A stretch of DNA of 64,000 bases from Chlamydoabsidia padenii (taxonomy: Eukaryota > Mucoromycota > Mucoromycetes > Mucorales > Cunninghamellaceae). Every line of letters begins with the position of its first letter. The stretch's first letter is position 1. Below are positions 33,387 to 45,448 of the stretch, one piece after another. Made by a program: the position numbers and the translations under genes. Below the pieces are notes generated by a model. That model saw only the letters and a list, made by a program, of their open reading frames with translations. It was not told the DNA's origin and searched no databases. Where the stretch lies: NCBI GenBank assembly GCA_025330725.1, contig JAIWND010000011.1, positions 496,001 through 560,000 of the forward strand, in the 5' to 3' direction.

Positions 33387-34882
33387 GGCATTCTGCCTAT
33401 TAAGTACAAAATCGTCGATCAGGAAGAAAAGGAATGTCCCCCCCTCTCTTCTTTGTAATACCTTTTTTTCTCTGTCACACCTCTCCGACCTGTCATCAAG
33501 GGTCTCACACATAAAGTGCGGTTAAGAGGTTGGTCATCGATACTGAAACACACATCATGGGTTATCTCTCCTTGAACGTTATGTCAACTCTATGATAACA
33601 ATTTGCCCGGATTAATTCTCTAATTATCTCCCATATATGGTGATTGTGTCAACTGACCTTTGATTACCATCATTGGTCAGGTAGCTTGAAAGAATAGTCA
33701 ATGCAAAAAGACGGGATTTGGATGACAAACCCCGATGATCACTTTGCATATACACCCCTTTACTCACCAAGGTACTTTTTTTTGGTTTTACTTTTATAAC
33801 ATACAAAAGCCAATACCTAAAAATGACATGTAAAAAAGTGATATGCTGCTACCTTGTATTCGCCGAGAAAGCGAGATCAAGGGTGAAATGTACTTTAACC
33901 TCCGACATATGCAAACCACTTCGATCGTATCCAATGATTTTTTTAAGGTACACAATAGGGGCACGGAAAAAAGTTGGGTGGAGAGAGACTGTTTATATAG
34001 ATTTGGGTAATGTCTGAACCTGCAACGAGTAACGAAGTCTCAACTGACAACACTTTCACACCCCTGGGAATTGCTAGGCGCACGGAATTTTGTTGTTCGG
34101 CGCTTGAAAATGAAGTTTCCGTCCGTCTATGGTAGAAAAAAAAATCTTTGTCGCAAAGGAAAGGTAAAAGTCATCGCAAGCCTGAACATACTGACACAAG
34201 AGTTTTGGTGCTTGGCTTTTGCGGTAAAGCATGTTGGAAATATACTATAGTGTCCACATGGTCACTTTAATCATTAGCATCTGTTGACAATGGAGCGAGT
34301 AGAGCCCTTTCCAAATCTTGGTGAAGGCGGGCGGGATCTGAAAATGAAGTCTGGTTCCTCTTCATATTTTTTTTTCTTTCTTACAAATGGCAGGTAAAAG
34401 TTATCGCAAGTCTGGACTAAACGACATAAGGGTCTTGGAGCTTGGCTTTTGCGGTAAAGTATGTTGGAAATTTACCATAGTATCCACATCGTCACTTTAA
34501 TCATTAGCATCCGTTAACAATTGAGCGAGTAGTGCTCTTCCAAAATTCCGTGCGCCTAGCATTTCCCCACAAATCCACAAGAAACATGGTCTATAGTCAA
34601 GTTCTTTAATAGATTAATAAACTATGTCTTTGTCTTTGCCCTTGTTTTACACCTACAATCTTTAGTTTGTATTTGCCATAGCCCAATCATTATAAAACGC
34701 TAGATAGAGCCCAAATGGGTGCCAGACGGCGACCTCCGGTCGTTTATTGATTGTAAAAAAAAAAAAAAAGAGAGAGAGAGAGATATGTATTGAGAAGATT
34801 ATATATAAATTGTATACAGAATAGAATATAAAGAATACTAGTAGTAAATAACACTATACTAACACCAAATACAACCGCCGCG
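32012..34882. other. 2.9-kb gene-poor region with a MITE-like element
   Basis: No convincing gene. A 157-codon frame at 33110-32637 is Ser/Phe-rich with no recognisable domain. Features seen: near-motif sites at 33193-33203 and 33712-33722, an A tract of about 35 at 33351-33385, and the MITE-like element at 34066-34568. Confidence 0.5.
34066..34568. mobile_element. MITE-like element with 27-28-bp inverted ends and two tandem inner repeats
   Basis: The ends are inverted copies: a perfect 20-bp core (TGCTAGGCGCACGGAATTTT) at 34072-34091 and, reversed, at 34542-34561, extended by GGGAAT/GGGGAAA-type sequence. Between them are two tandem units (about 34092-34320 and 34321-34545) of the same repeat family as 10.8 kb and 28.6-29.3 kb. 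No open frame for a transposase and no clear target-site duplication, so it is probably a non-autonomous element. Confidence 0.65.
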
Positions 34883-37047
34883 CTAATCTTTTTTATGATC
34901 ATCGCCAGGAGCATCATTTTCGTCGGTGATTTCGATTTGTTCTTGCATGATTTCCTTTTCTGGATTACCGTTGCTGCTTTCCCCATGCTCCATTTGATTA
35001 TCTTGAATTTCCACCACACCCACTGTGTTGGGTGAATGTTCATCTTCGACCAAATGTTGCATAAAGTCCTTGTTTGTTTCTTCCTTACCAAAGAAGACTA
35101 TTAATACAAAAAAGAGGGTTAGCCTTGTCGATGGATTCAATGAGAGAGTTTACCTGTTATCAAAAGCCCAGCACAGACACATCCCATAAAGATCGCCTGA
35201 GTTAATGCATAATTAGGAATGGTTTGACCTTTAGCATTGAGTTTGAGTGATCCATCAGGGTTTCGGAGTGGGTAGCGCTCACCAATGGTAGCTTCAATTT
35301 GTGAACTTGCCGCACTGATCTATATTCAGAAAAAAAGAAGTCTTTATTACAGTTTCATATCCTTTTTTTTTTTTTTTGTTTAACTTACCAGATTACCGAG
35401 TTGATAAGCCAGACCAGGTAAGAGCCCACGGAACCCCGGTGGAGAGATTTCATTCAAATAAGCCGGCACCACCCCCCATCCGCCCTGGACAAAGAATTGC
35501 ATCATAAAGGATCCAAACTGTAATGAAGCAATCGAAGGACCAAACGCCCACAGAGAAATAAAAGCACCAGCACCAATAGCACAAATGACAACGACAAAGC
35601 GACGACCGAGATAGTTGGACAGATAACCAAAGAGAATTCCGCCCACGATGGCGCCAATATTGTAAATCACGCTGGTTTCGGTCTTTTGAGTTTCGGTATA
35701 GTTGAGCTGGTTCATGAGGAAGGTCGGGTAGAGATCTTGTGAGCCATGGGAGAAAAAGTTGAAAAAGGCAGCAAAGATCACCATGTAGATCAGTCGGAGC
35801 CAATGTCGCTTGATCGCCAAGTAGCCTTCCTTCCATACCGATCGGTTCAGCATCTTGCGGGCCCTTTTGGTTTCTTCAAATGTCTCGGATTCAGGTACCC
35901 AGAATCGGATCACCACCGCCAGTAGAGCAAATGCCGCACCCACCCAAAAGAGGATTCGCCAGGACCCGCCTCGGCTTTGGATCGCATAGTTAATCAGAGT
36001 CGCCAGCAAGTAGCCGCACGCATAACCCTCTTGGAAGATGCCTGAGAATAAACCACGTGCTTCGATGGGGAGTGTTTCAAGAGCTAAACTTGCACCTAGT
36101 CCCTATTAATAAAAAAGAGGGTGAGATCAAGTTTACCCCACATACACACACAGACCACCCATAATTTCAAATCCAGCCACTTACCCATTCGCCGCCCTAG
36201 AAGAAATGAGATGTGAGTAATCAAACCTATCATAAGACAATCCTGTTTTATTTTACCATGCAAATTCCAAATACAGCACGAAGACCAATAAAGGTTTGCA
36301 AATTGGGTGCAAATCCACTAGCCATGTTGATGATTGAGAATAAAATGATATCAATCATTAAGGGCCATCGTCTACCATATCGATCTGCCAAAGCGCCTAA
36401 TAAAAAAAAAGTAAGTTTTCACAATCAAGCAATTATATTATCGCTCTTTACCAAATACAAGTGCACCAATTGGTCTTAGCATCTATATACACCAATCATA
36501 AGTCACAGTTTCATCGATGATCATTTTTTTGTTACTTACCAAAGTGGTTGTGATAGCACCTTTGGTAGGACAAAACAAAAACAGGTAAAAGTTAAAAAAC
36601 ACAAACACAAATAATGATACAACACTTACTTGTTACATCAGAGACGGGGACATTGAAATCTTCAGCTAGAGAGTTGCAAAAAGAAAGAAAAAGTGAATAT
36701 GTATGATTATCTTTTTTTTTTTTTTGACTTGTTTACCTATATATGTCGTTGTTAAACTAACAGAGAAAAAGTCAAACGCATCCAACATCCAACCAAGAAA
36801 TGCTGAGCACATGAAAAAAAAAGAGTGAGTTTTATGAATGGATAATAATAAGAAGGTACTACTTACCAGCTGTAAATGTGATTCGTTGTTTATTATTCAA
36901 GTTTGTCAACAGATGCCACATATTCACAGGTTTATCAGGTTTTCGAATGATCGAATGTTTCCAATCCAGCAAGTGAGTTTTGATGACACCATGTTTCTTG
37001 ACCGATTCATGGTGCTGTACTTGTTCCACCTTTTCATTATCTGACAT
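34883..37047 (-). CDS. JEN1: JEN1-type monocarboxylate (lactate/pyruvate) proton symporter, MFS
   Basis: 526-aa plasma-membrane carrier in ten exons (37047-36867, 36802-36737, 36665-36630, 36559-36540, 36482-36452, 36396-36257, 36196-36185, 36102-35389, 35319-35154, 35097-34883). Family phrases: FLGWMLDAFDFFSVSL in TM1, FGALADRYGRRWPLM in the TM2-3 loop, GICMGGEWGLGASLALE, EARGLFSGIFQEGYACGYLLA, and WVPESETFEETKRA in the central loop. These match Jen1-like short-chain monocarboxylate transporters better than sugar carriers. One exon is 12 nt (GGEW) and another 20 nt; both are needed to rebuild conserved transmembrane segments. Both tails are hydrophilic; the C-tail is acidic. A motif variant lies 112 bp upstream. 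Substrate is inferred from family. Confidence 0.8.
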
Positions 37048-37593
37048 TTTGTTTAAAATAAAAAGAAAAGAGAAAGAGAAAGGAAAAAATGAATTAAAAG
37101 GGGGGGATCATTTTATGTTAAACTCCGTCGTACGAAAAAGGATGATTTTTAACTCTGGCGGGATTCGAATTTATGTGGGGGTGGGGAAATTAAGCCCTAT
37201 TTGGCGGTTTTATGATCCCATCACACTTTGCATATGAGAAAGAAAAAAAAAAAAAAGAGAGAGACACACACACAAGTCAACTAGATTATGTCCCCTCTTG
37301 ATACATGCTTTTTTTGTACACAAAAGATCAAGACGATGGACAAAAATAAAAGAGAAAGAGTTCATAAATAGGACGAATCCTAGTGTTTCATGATCAAGTT
37401 TCTTTTTCTGGTTTTCTCACACCGACAAACAATCTTCCGATTTCCCAATAATGTCAAGAGATAAGATGTGATACAGAATCAGATGAATGTTTATTAAAGT
37501 TTACAAGATACAGCCAACCAAAAAAAAAAAAAAAAAAAAAAAAAGTTGACTCCAATAGGATTACAATAATATATACTGGTCTAACGTTCTAAT
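37048..37593. other. intergenic, JEN1-type promoter and 3' flank of the helicase
   Basis: Contains the motif variant CGGGATTCGAA (37159-37169) and A tracts at about 37239-37256 and 37519-37544. No gene. Confidence 0.5.
37159..37169 (+). promoter_or_regulatory. motif variant CGGGATTCGAA upstream of the JEN1-type gene
   Basis: One mismatch, giving TTCGAA in the CHR-like half, 112 bp upstream of the start, opposite orientation to the gene. Confidence 0.4.
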
Positions 37594-40500
37594 CTACCTA
37601 TCCACCTGATCAGTTTCCGATGCTTGTTTTTCCGCATATTTCTTGGTAATTTTTAAAAAGTGTGTCCCATAGCGTTCGTACTTGTTATCATCAATACCAG
37701 TGAGTTCCATAAATGTCCTGATTACAGCCGGGAGTTGAGTCGCCATCACCTTCAATTCATTGTCCGTAAAAATCGTGCTTGGTTTGGCCAGTTTGTTCCG
37801 AGCTTTCAACTAAAAGAGAGAGGTAAAAGTGAGCAATCATGTTTTCATCCTGGTTATTCACTTGGTCTTACCTCGTTTCGTAAATTCACCATTTCGTGGT
37901 AGCAATCAGTTTGTATTTTCAAGATTCCTGCTGGTATGGGTGCTGGTGCTATTGGTGCTGTAGTCCGTGGTACAAGTGACTGTAAGGTAGATGGAAGAGA
38001 TCGCCCTGATGGTGTAACGGTTTGCGTTGGGAGAAATCTTTGTGGTGGTAATGGGTTAGTTTGATGTGATCGTGGGTAAGGTAGTCTTGGGGTTGGTCGT
38101 GTTGACGAGGACGATGCAGATGCATTGGATCGAGGTGTTGCCTGCTCAAGAAGGAATAGTAATTAGTAACAACAGACTTTTTTTTTTTTTTTTTTGACAA
38201 CTTGCTTTATTTTCAACAACTTCACGCATAAAAACGGTATCTTCGCCAGAGAGTAATCTGTGTGCCTTTTCCCCCAGAGTGATATACGTGTTGTTGAAGC
38301 CCTTGTAATTTGCCTCGGTATAGATTAATAAATAATCCAAAGACAACAGATGTTGAGCCAGTCTAGTAGCATCGTGTTTCGTTAGATGGCTCCCTTTACC
38401 AAATTGTTCCGACAGAGTGTATCCCTTTTCCACAAAAGCCTTCTTTTTCAGTCCGCGGAAGGTGTCAACCAGTTGTATCAAGGTGATTTTGTCGTTTTCA
38501 TGCCCATAGCCGCCAGAGGTTCCCATGTTTCTCCCCACGTCTTGTAATAGCTTCAGCATACATCGAGCTTCCATTGTTACATCCTTGTCAAAAGCCAACT
38601 TGCCTCGGTTCTTAATACAGTTGTCGCAGACAGGTGCCAGGCATTGGGCGGGATCAAACACTTCACCAAAGTAAGCCAACACTTGCTTGCGTCGACAGTC
38701 CACAGTGTTTTCACAGTATTGCATCATCGAGTTGAGATTATCCAGTTGACATTTCTTTTGATCGTAGCCACCTTCACCACTGTCGATTAAAGCTCGATGA
38801 GTCCTGGAATCTGCATAGGAGTAATACAGTCGACACGTCGCTTCCAATCCATCCCGTCCAGCACGTCCTGTTTCTTGATAGTAGCCTTCCACTGATGATG
38901 GTATAGAGTAATGTATCACAAAGCGCACGTTTGGTTTGTCAATCCCCATACCAAATGCAATGGTCGCCACAATCACCTGGTATTCGTCGTTTTGCCATTT
39001 CTGTTGTGCTTCGGTTCGTTCTTCTTGGGTCATACCTGCATGATAGTGGGCGGTCCGGATGCGGAATGTGTCACGGAGTTTACTGGCAACGTCTTCACAG
39101 AGTTTCTTCGATACACAGTATATGATTCCACATTTATTCCTGTACCGTGTTGATATAAACTGATTAATGTCGTCCAATCGGTCGACGTGTTTAGTGCAGT
39201 TGTGAACGATTTCATACCTGTCAAAACAAAACAGAAAAAAAAAAAAGTGAGTTTGTTAGTCGTTTTTCATCGAAAACAAGTAGGATAGATCACTTACTTT
39301 AGATTCGATCTGTTGAAGCTTTGTTTAAACACCTTGCAGCCAAGAATGTTCAGATTAACCATTAAATCATGTTGTACCCGTTGATTGGCTGTGGCAGTTA
39401 ATGCAATAATAGGAATACCAGGATATATCGTCTTCAGGTTGCCGAGCAGTTTATAGTCTGGTCGAAAGTCATGACCCCATTGAGAGACACAGTGCGCTTC
39501 ATCGATGACAAACCTGGCCAACCGGTTACATTCAAAAAGCCGCTGAAGAGTGTTTTGGAACGCATCGGATCGTTGAATCATTTCAGGGGTCACATACACC
39601 AGTTGGAGATGAGGATTACGGCCAGCCAATCCTGCATATACTGCCCGCCGATTTTCTAGTCCAACATGGCTTCCCAATAGTTCAGCCGGAATCCCACGCT
39701 GTTTCAAGTGCTCCACTTGATCTTGCATCAAGGAGAGGAGAGGAGAAACCACCACCGTCACACCGATCCGGCATTCTTTGTCACCATATTTGCCTTGCTG
39801 CATTGTTGCAGGAAGTTGATAACACAGACTTTTACCCCCGCCGGTTGGCATCAATACAAATACGTCTTCCCCGTTGAGTGTGGTGTTGATGGCTTCCAGT
39901 TGATGCCTCCGAAAGTCGGTCAGATTAAATACCTGAGTGAGGACACGCCGCACATCTTTCGACCACGGATAATTATCTTCTGTAGCTGGTGGATGATATA
40001 CAGTTGTTTGAGTGCATGATGCTGTTGAAGGCAGAGGCTGTACCTGATCTATACGCATGTTTGTAGAAGAAGATGGTGTAGTTGTTATATTGCATAAAGA
40101 TGTAGCTGGTGGATGATACACAGGTGTTTGAGGGCATAATGCTGTTGAAGGCAGAGGCGGTACCTGATCGGTACGCATGTTTGTAGAAGAGGATGGTGTA
40201 GTTGTTGTATTGCATGAAGGTGTACCTGGTGATGAGTATGCTGGTGTTGTTGTTGGTGTAGCTGACGACCTTGATAGAAAGTATGGAGAGCTGTTTGTTC
40301 GTTCCTTGACATCCGATCTTCCCCCTTCCAGATCAATCATCCGCTTCAGATCATCGATTGCCTTGGTCAATGCTTGGCTAAATCAATCAAAAAATGTAAA
40401 TAGCCGTCCTTATCTATATCGTTTTTTAATTACCCTTCAGACACCAAAGAGGACATTGTTTCAGGATCAGTGGTGCGGAATACCTTGACGCCTATTTCTG

Positions 40501-41148
40501 ATTGTTTTCGTTCGAGATCCGCTAGTTGTTCCCGAAGACTTGTATTGGTGGTGTTGGTATCCAGATCCATGTCATCGTCAAAGTGATTGTCGAGCTAAGA
40601 AAAAAGAAAGAGAGAGAGAGAGTCAGTAACCACGCTGTATATCATTGCCCCACCTTATAAATCCTCCTTTTACCATAAAGCCATTGTCGAGCTATAGAGA
40701 GAGAGAGAGAGAGAGAGAGTCAGTAACTAGATTATATTGTATTGCCCCACTTTATAGATCCTCCTTTTACCATAGAGTCTTCAGGCCCAAAGTCATCGTC
40801 ATATTCAAGGTTGGACAAATCGTCAAATGGTACAGCCACTTGTCCCAAAGATGTTGGTTGTTCAAAAGTTGTGCTGGGGACAGGGTCAATAGCATAATTG
40901 CTGTCATTGTATGTTGTCTGTTTTGGCCGTTTACTGTTGAGTGGCAAGTGGTTGTTGTTGGTATCATGATCTAGAGAGTTGCTGGTTCTTGGGTATATTG
41001 AGGGAGGGCTGGGATCTTGCTCCAGAGGACGTTTCTTCGGGTCGCTGTTGAGGGATGAATAAATCGTGTAAGACTTTGCTGGTATTAAAGAGTTTTGTTT
41101 GATATTCTCCTTGTACCAAACTAATTGTTCAGCAATGTTTGTTTTCAT
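37594..41148 (-). CDS. SGS1: RecQ-family DNA helicase (BLM/Sgs1 type)
   Basis: 1,044-aa helicase in seven exons (41148-40771, 40691-40674, 40594-40434, 40377-39298, 39217-38206, 38141-37872, 37809-37594). Motifs: TGGGKS Walker A near residue 368, VIDEAHCVSQWGHDFRPDY near 476, ALTATA, then QETGRAGRDG in the second RecA lobe. A RecQ zinc region follows (MMQYCENTVDCRRKQVLAYF, CDNC), then a winged-helix and a C-terminal HRDC domain. The ~320-residue N-terminus is disordered and holds two 40-residue repeats. It resolves recombination and replication intermediates in the nucleus. The intron before the HRDC linker starts with GC (GCAAGT); using it keeps frame, and the GT alternative loses HRDC. A tandem duplication produced the 18-nt exon 2. 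Confidence 0.9.
39981..40220 (-). repeat. two in-frame 120-bp repeats in the RecQ coding region
   Basis: Units 39981-40100 and 40101-40220 differ at only a few positions. Each encodes 40 residues containing TTPSSSTNMR-DQV-PLPSTA and VYHPPAT. A third, partial unit starts at about 40221. They lie in the disordered N-terminal region. Confidence 0.85.
40583..40776 (-). repeat. 97-bp tandem duplication spanning intron and exon edges in RecQ
   Basis: Two copies offset by 97 bp (shared anchors ATTGTCGAGCTA at 40586 and 40683, and CCTCCTTTTACCATA at 40663 and 40760). Each copy holds an acceptor, a stretch of exon start, a GTAAAAGG donor and a GA-rich tract. The outcome is two similar introns flanking an 18-nt exon. 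Confidence 0.8.
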
Positions 41149-41210
41149 GGATCCTAAATTAATCGTCGTGTGAATAGCGGGAAGGAGGAGGCAAACCGGA
41201 AACGGAATTG

Positions 41211-41256
<46 letters not shown>

Positions 41257-41272
41257 GTACGCGAGATCCGGA

Positions 41273-41283
41273 TTCAAGCCCCG
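41273..41283 (-). promoter_or_regulatory. motif variant (TTCAAGCCCCG) upstream of RecQ
   Basis: Reads CGGGGCTTGAA in gene orientation, two mismatches, 125 bp upstream of the start codon. Confidence 0.35.
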
Positions 41284-41846
41284 CATGTTTGTCAGGCACA
41301 ATCCGTCTCACCTTTCCTGTCTCGCAGTATATTTTACTATCTTTCCTATAGAAACTAACTTTTGGTACTAATTGTGAAATATTACACTAGATAATAACTG
41401 TTTCAATGATTTGGAAACAAACTTTCATTTATACTGAATCAATGTGTCACTCTACCAGACCAGATATACTGTTACTTACAAACAACTTGGTTGCCCATTA
41501 GTAAAACAATATCAAACCCTTCATTAAAATATGCGTAAACCTAAAAAAATCAATCGATGATTACATGATTGCTCAAACAAGTCTCCACACTTTACATCAG
41601 ATGAATTGAAATGGTGAGGGAAATGTCTTCCATTTTTGGAAGTATTCGTGCATTCGCATTATTTGTGTTCTACTCGACCGAAAAAAAAAACCCTCATATA
41701 ATACAAGACCAGAAACTAGTAGAAACATGTCCTAATACCATCATCGAAAAAAAAACAAAGTCGAAGCATGCCTTTGTCATCATCAAGATCAACAGAGAAT
41801 TGAGAATATTTAAACTCCACTTAAAAGTTATAAGCGGCAAAAAGAG

Positions 41847-41918
41847 TAGCTTGTGGAAGTTTCGATCCTCCGACCTATGGGTTATGGGCCCATCGCTCTT
41901 CCCCTGAGCTAACAAGCT
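41847..41918 (-). tRNA. trnM-CAU: tRNA-Met (elongator), anticodon CAT
   Basis: 72-nt cloverleaf without intron. Acceptor stem AGCTTGT pairs with ACAAGCT and the discriminator is A. D arm GCTC...GAGC. Anticodon arm ATGGG-CCCATAA-CCCAT, giving CAT. Variable loop AGGTC. T arm GGAGG...CTTCC with one G-T pair and loop ATCGAAA. A run of five T follows shortly after the 3' end on the minus strand, suitable as a Pol III terminator. The GCTCAG...GAGCG and CATAGGTC phrases fit elongator rather than initiator tRNA-Met. Confidence 0.93.
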
Positions 41919-43414
41919 ATCAACTGAAAAAAAAATTTGCATGTGCTATATAAAGAATAGTTTAAAAATTAAGTCACGTGATATATGTTTGCCTTTTTAG
42001 TCTTACTTATCCATATAAAACAGTCGTTTCCCCCTTTATTTTGAGTCCTACACACACCTATCACTTAAAAACAACATGTTGGATCATAGTTAATTGTGAT
42101 AAAAGTTTATTATAAAGCAAAATGTAGTTTATGATGCAGTTTAAAGTGTATATATTAGAGAAGGATTAAAAGAGAAATAAAGGCATAATAAAACTCGTAC
42201 AAGTATACTAAGAAGATCTATATGTGTAGCTAGTCTATCATTGTATATGTTGGTCACGACGACCGTCCATCTTGGTATAATCTATTTGTCCCCTCAAAAA
42301 AAAAAAAAAAAAAAAGATCAAGCCATTATGATGTCGAAGTTCCCCCCACTTTTTGACATTATTATATTCATTCGATCCTACCCAACCAATTGAGCCACAG
42401 TTGGGATACCACTAGTAAAGCATAACAAATGGACATTAGATGTACGTCAGATACCTTCATCACACAAGACAATGGCAGCATGTCCAGACAGAGACTTGAA
42501 TTCATTGTATATAAGATAGTGGTCTGTCGAGTTGTTGTTGCTGTTGCTGTTACTGCGACATAGGTGCGGGAGCTATCAACTAGTTCAACATCGTGGAGTA
42601 TCGGTATCGAGTTGCAGGAGGAACTTCAGTATTGGGTTAAAGTACATTGGTTCTACAAAAAAAAAAAAAAAAAAAGCATACAAGGTAATCAGTTAAACAA
42701 GTTTCCGCCTTGAGTAATAGTAAAATCTTTGTCGCTTACCTTGATCATCATCCACAAGTCCCAGCCATTCCTTCGTCGATACAATTATCTTTGTCATTCC
42801 TTATTGTGTCCAATATCTTCTTGAATCCATAGCTATTTAATATAAAAGTATTGTGCTTCCTATATTACTTACTAGAACGGTTTCACGTTGATATTGATGC
42901 AAGGCCAACCGGTTCCACTATAGCTGATAGACAAAAGTGGATTTAAAACCTACGTGAGATTAGTGTTCCATTAAAGACGAGTGGTTCTGAGTTGAGCTTA
43001 CCAAACTAAAGAAGCCGCATATTTGCCAGTGTTACCCAATACCATCAGGTGGGGTTACGTTTTTTTGCATATTGGTCGATTTTAGAGGTGGTGTAAAGAA
43101 TAAAAGAGGAAGACCAAAAAAAAAAAAAGGTGTCAAATATACCCTACATATTAAAATCCCGACAATAGACAAACAAGACAAGGTTAAAAGACATATCAAG
43201 ATATAAAACCATATCATTTTATTGATTAAAGACATTTCTTTTTATTGAAAAGTATAAAAGGGAATGAAGAGGAATACATACAGATAGGTGTTTTTGAGGG
43301 AAGAGAGGGATAAAAGACGGGGATGTGGGGAGGGGGATTTTAAAAAAACTGTACAAACAAACACCCGATTTTCCTTGTTATGTTAATGTGTGTTTAAGGG
43401 GGGATAAGACTAAT

Positions 43415-43906
<492 letters not shown>

Positions 43907-43918
43907 TTATTGGGGTTG

Positions 43919-43929
43919 TTCAAATCCCG
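43919..43929 (-). promoter_or_regulatory. CGGGATTTGAA motif upstream of histone H3
   Basis: Exact copy in gene orientation, 94 bp upstream of the H3 start. Confidence 0.55.
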
Positions 43930-44339
43930 ACAAGCACGCGAGCCTCCTTTTTTTTTTTTTCTTGATTGTAAATAAGAAAAAGTGCCGCGGTATGTATGGT
44001 GGATCGTCGCGCATCCTCTTTTTGGACCATATGTTTTTTTTTTTTATATTACCTTTTCCTTACTATCAACATGATCAATCAAAAGAAACCAACATTCCTT
44101 AACAAAGAAATCACATTCTTGAACTAGTGGACATTTATTCATTTTTTTTTTTTTTTTTTCGGATGAGCCTGGCTGTTTCTTTGTATTGATTTCAAAGTTA
44201 ACCATGTGTAGGGTTACTTTTTGATGATGTAGGGTGATCCGATGGATCATATGAGTGACGCGCTGCAGGCACCCCCATCTTCTCCGAAAAAAAAAAAAAA
44301 AAAAAAAACTTTATAGTAAACCACGAGTATGAAAAAAGG

Positions 44340-44350
44340 CGGGAATTGAA
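44340..44350 (+). promoter_or_regulatory. motif variant CGGGAATTGAA upstream of histone H4
   Basis: One mismatch, in gene orientation, 105 bp upstream of the H4 start and shortly before the TATA box. Confidence 0.45.
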
Positions 44351-44366
44351 AAATTTTGGGGGGCTG

Positions 44367-44374
44367 TATAAAAA
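44367..44374 (+). promoter_or_regulatory. TATA box of histone H4
   Basis: TATAAAAA, 81 bp upstream of the start codon and 17 bp after the motif variant. Confidence 0.6.
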
Positions 44375-44454
44375 ATAACTTTCACTTGTGCTCCTTGTTT
44401 TTCCTTTTCTTTTCTTCTTTTCTCACTTTTTTTTATTTTATATATTCAATCATA

Positions 44455-44856
<402 letters not shown>

Positions 44857-45448
44857 ATATCTCCTTACTCTTTACATATCTTCTAGTCCCCATATAAAAA
44901 CACATCCATCTTTATTTTACCCCCACACACAACACACATCTTTATCTCTAGTCTGTATATAAATTTGATCCCAAAGTCTTCAAATAAAATGATAATGAAA
45001 ACAACCAAATCTTGTCTTTTTATTTTTATTTTAAATAGATGTTGTAAATTAGATTATATATACAGTTGTTGTTGTAGCACATGTGTTAATGACATATACC
45101 TGATGATCATTCATTGCATTGAATTTTTATAAACAAATCTATACAAAGACGATCATCCCAATCAAAATGACCAAAGATAATAGTATACCATAAATAACCA
45201 TTTCCGATCCATCCAACCCAACCCATTGACAACATTAAAGAATGGATGATATATAAAAAAAGATAACTTTATTGTGTAGTTTTTCCCTTTTCATGATCAC
45301 GAAAAAAAGCTATGTACATATATAATAATAAAAGATGTTTAACAATGGGGAATTGTGTAGAAGTTATTGTTTGTGGTAAAGTGATGACTAAAAAAAAGGT
45401 GGGTGGGGAGAAGGTTTTTTTTTGTAAGTGGAATCCAGAGCAAGACAC
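44857..45448. other. convergent 3' flanks of H4 and H2A
   Basis: AT-rich, with AATAAA-type sequences. No animal-type histone 3' stem-loop is seen, so polyadenylated messages are likely. No gene. Confidence 0.5.

Larger units (their letters stand above)
41149..43414. other. 2.3-kb intergenic region with a tRNA gene
   Basis: Holds an A tract of about 40 at 41213-41253, the helicase-side motif variant (41273-41283), tRNA-Met, a TTG/CTG run at about 42529-42556, and a stretch at 42700-43080 with splice-like sites but no convincing protein. A TTAAAATCCCG near-motif lies at 43151-43161. Confidence 0.5.

Noticed and set aside
37150..37175. GGATTCGAATTT resembling a tRNA T-arm/B box
   Set aside because: No acceptor, D or anticodon arms around it; it is a variant of the promoter motif.
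41260..41290. GATCCGGATTCAAGCCCCGC resembling a tRNA 3' half
   Set aside because: No cloverleaf can be drawn; better explained as a motif variant upstream of RecQ.
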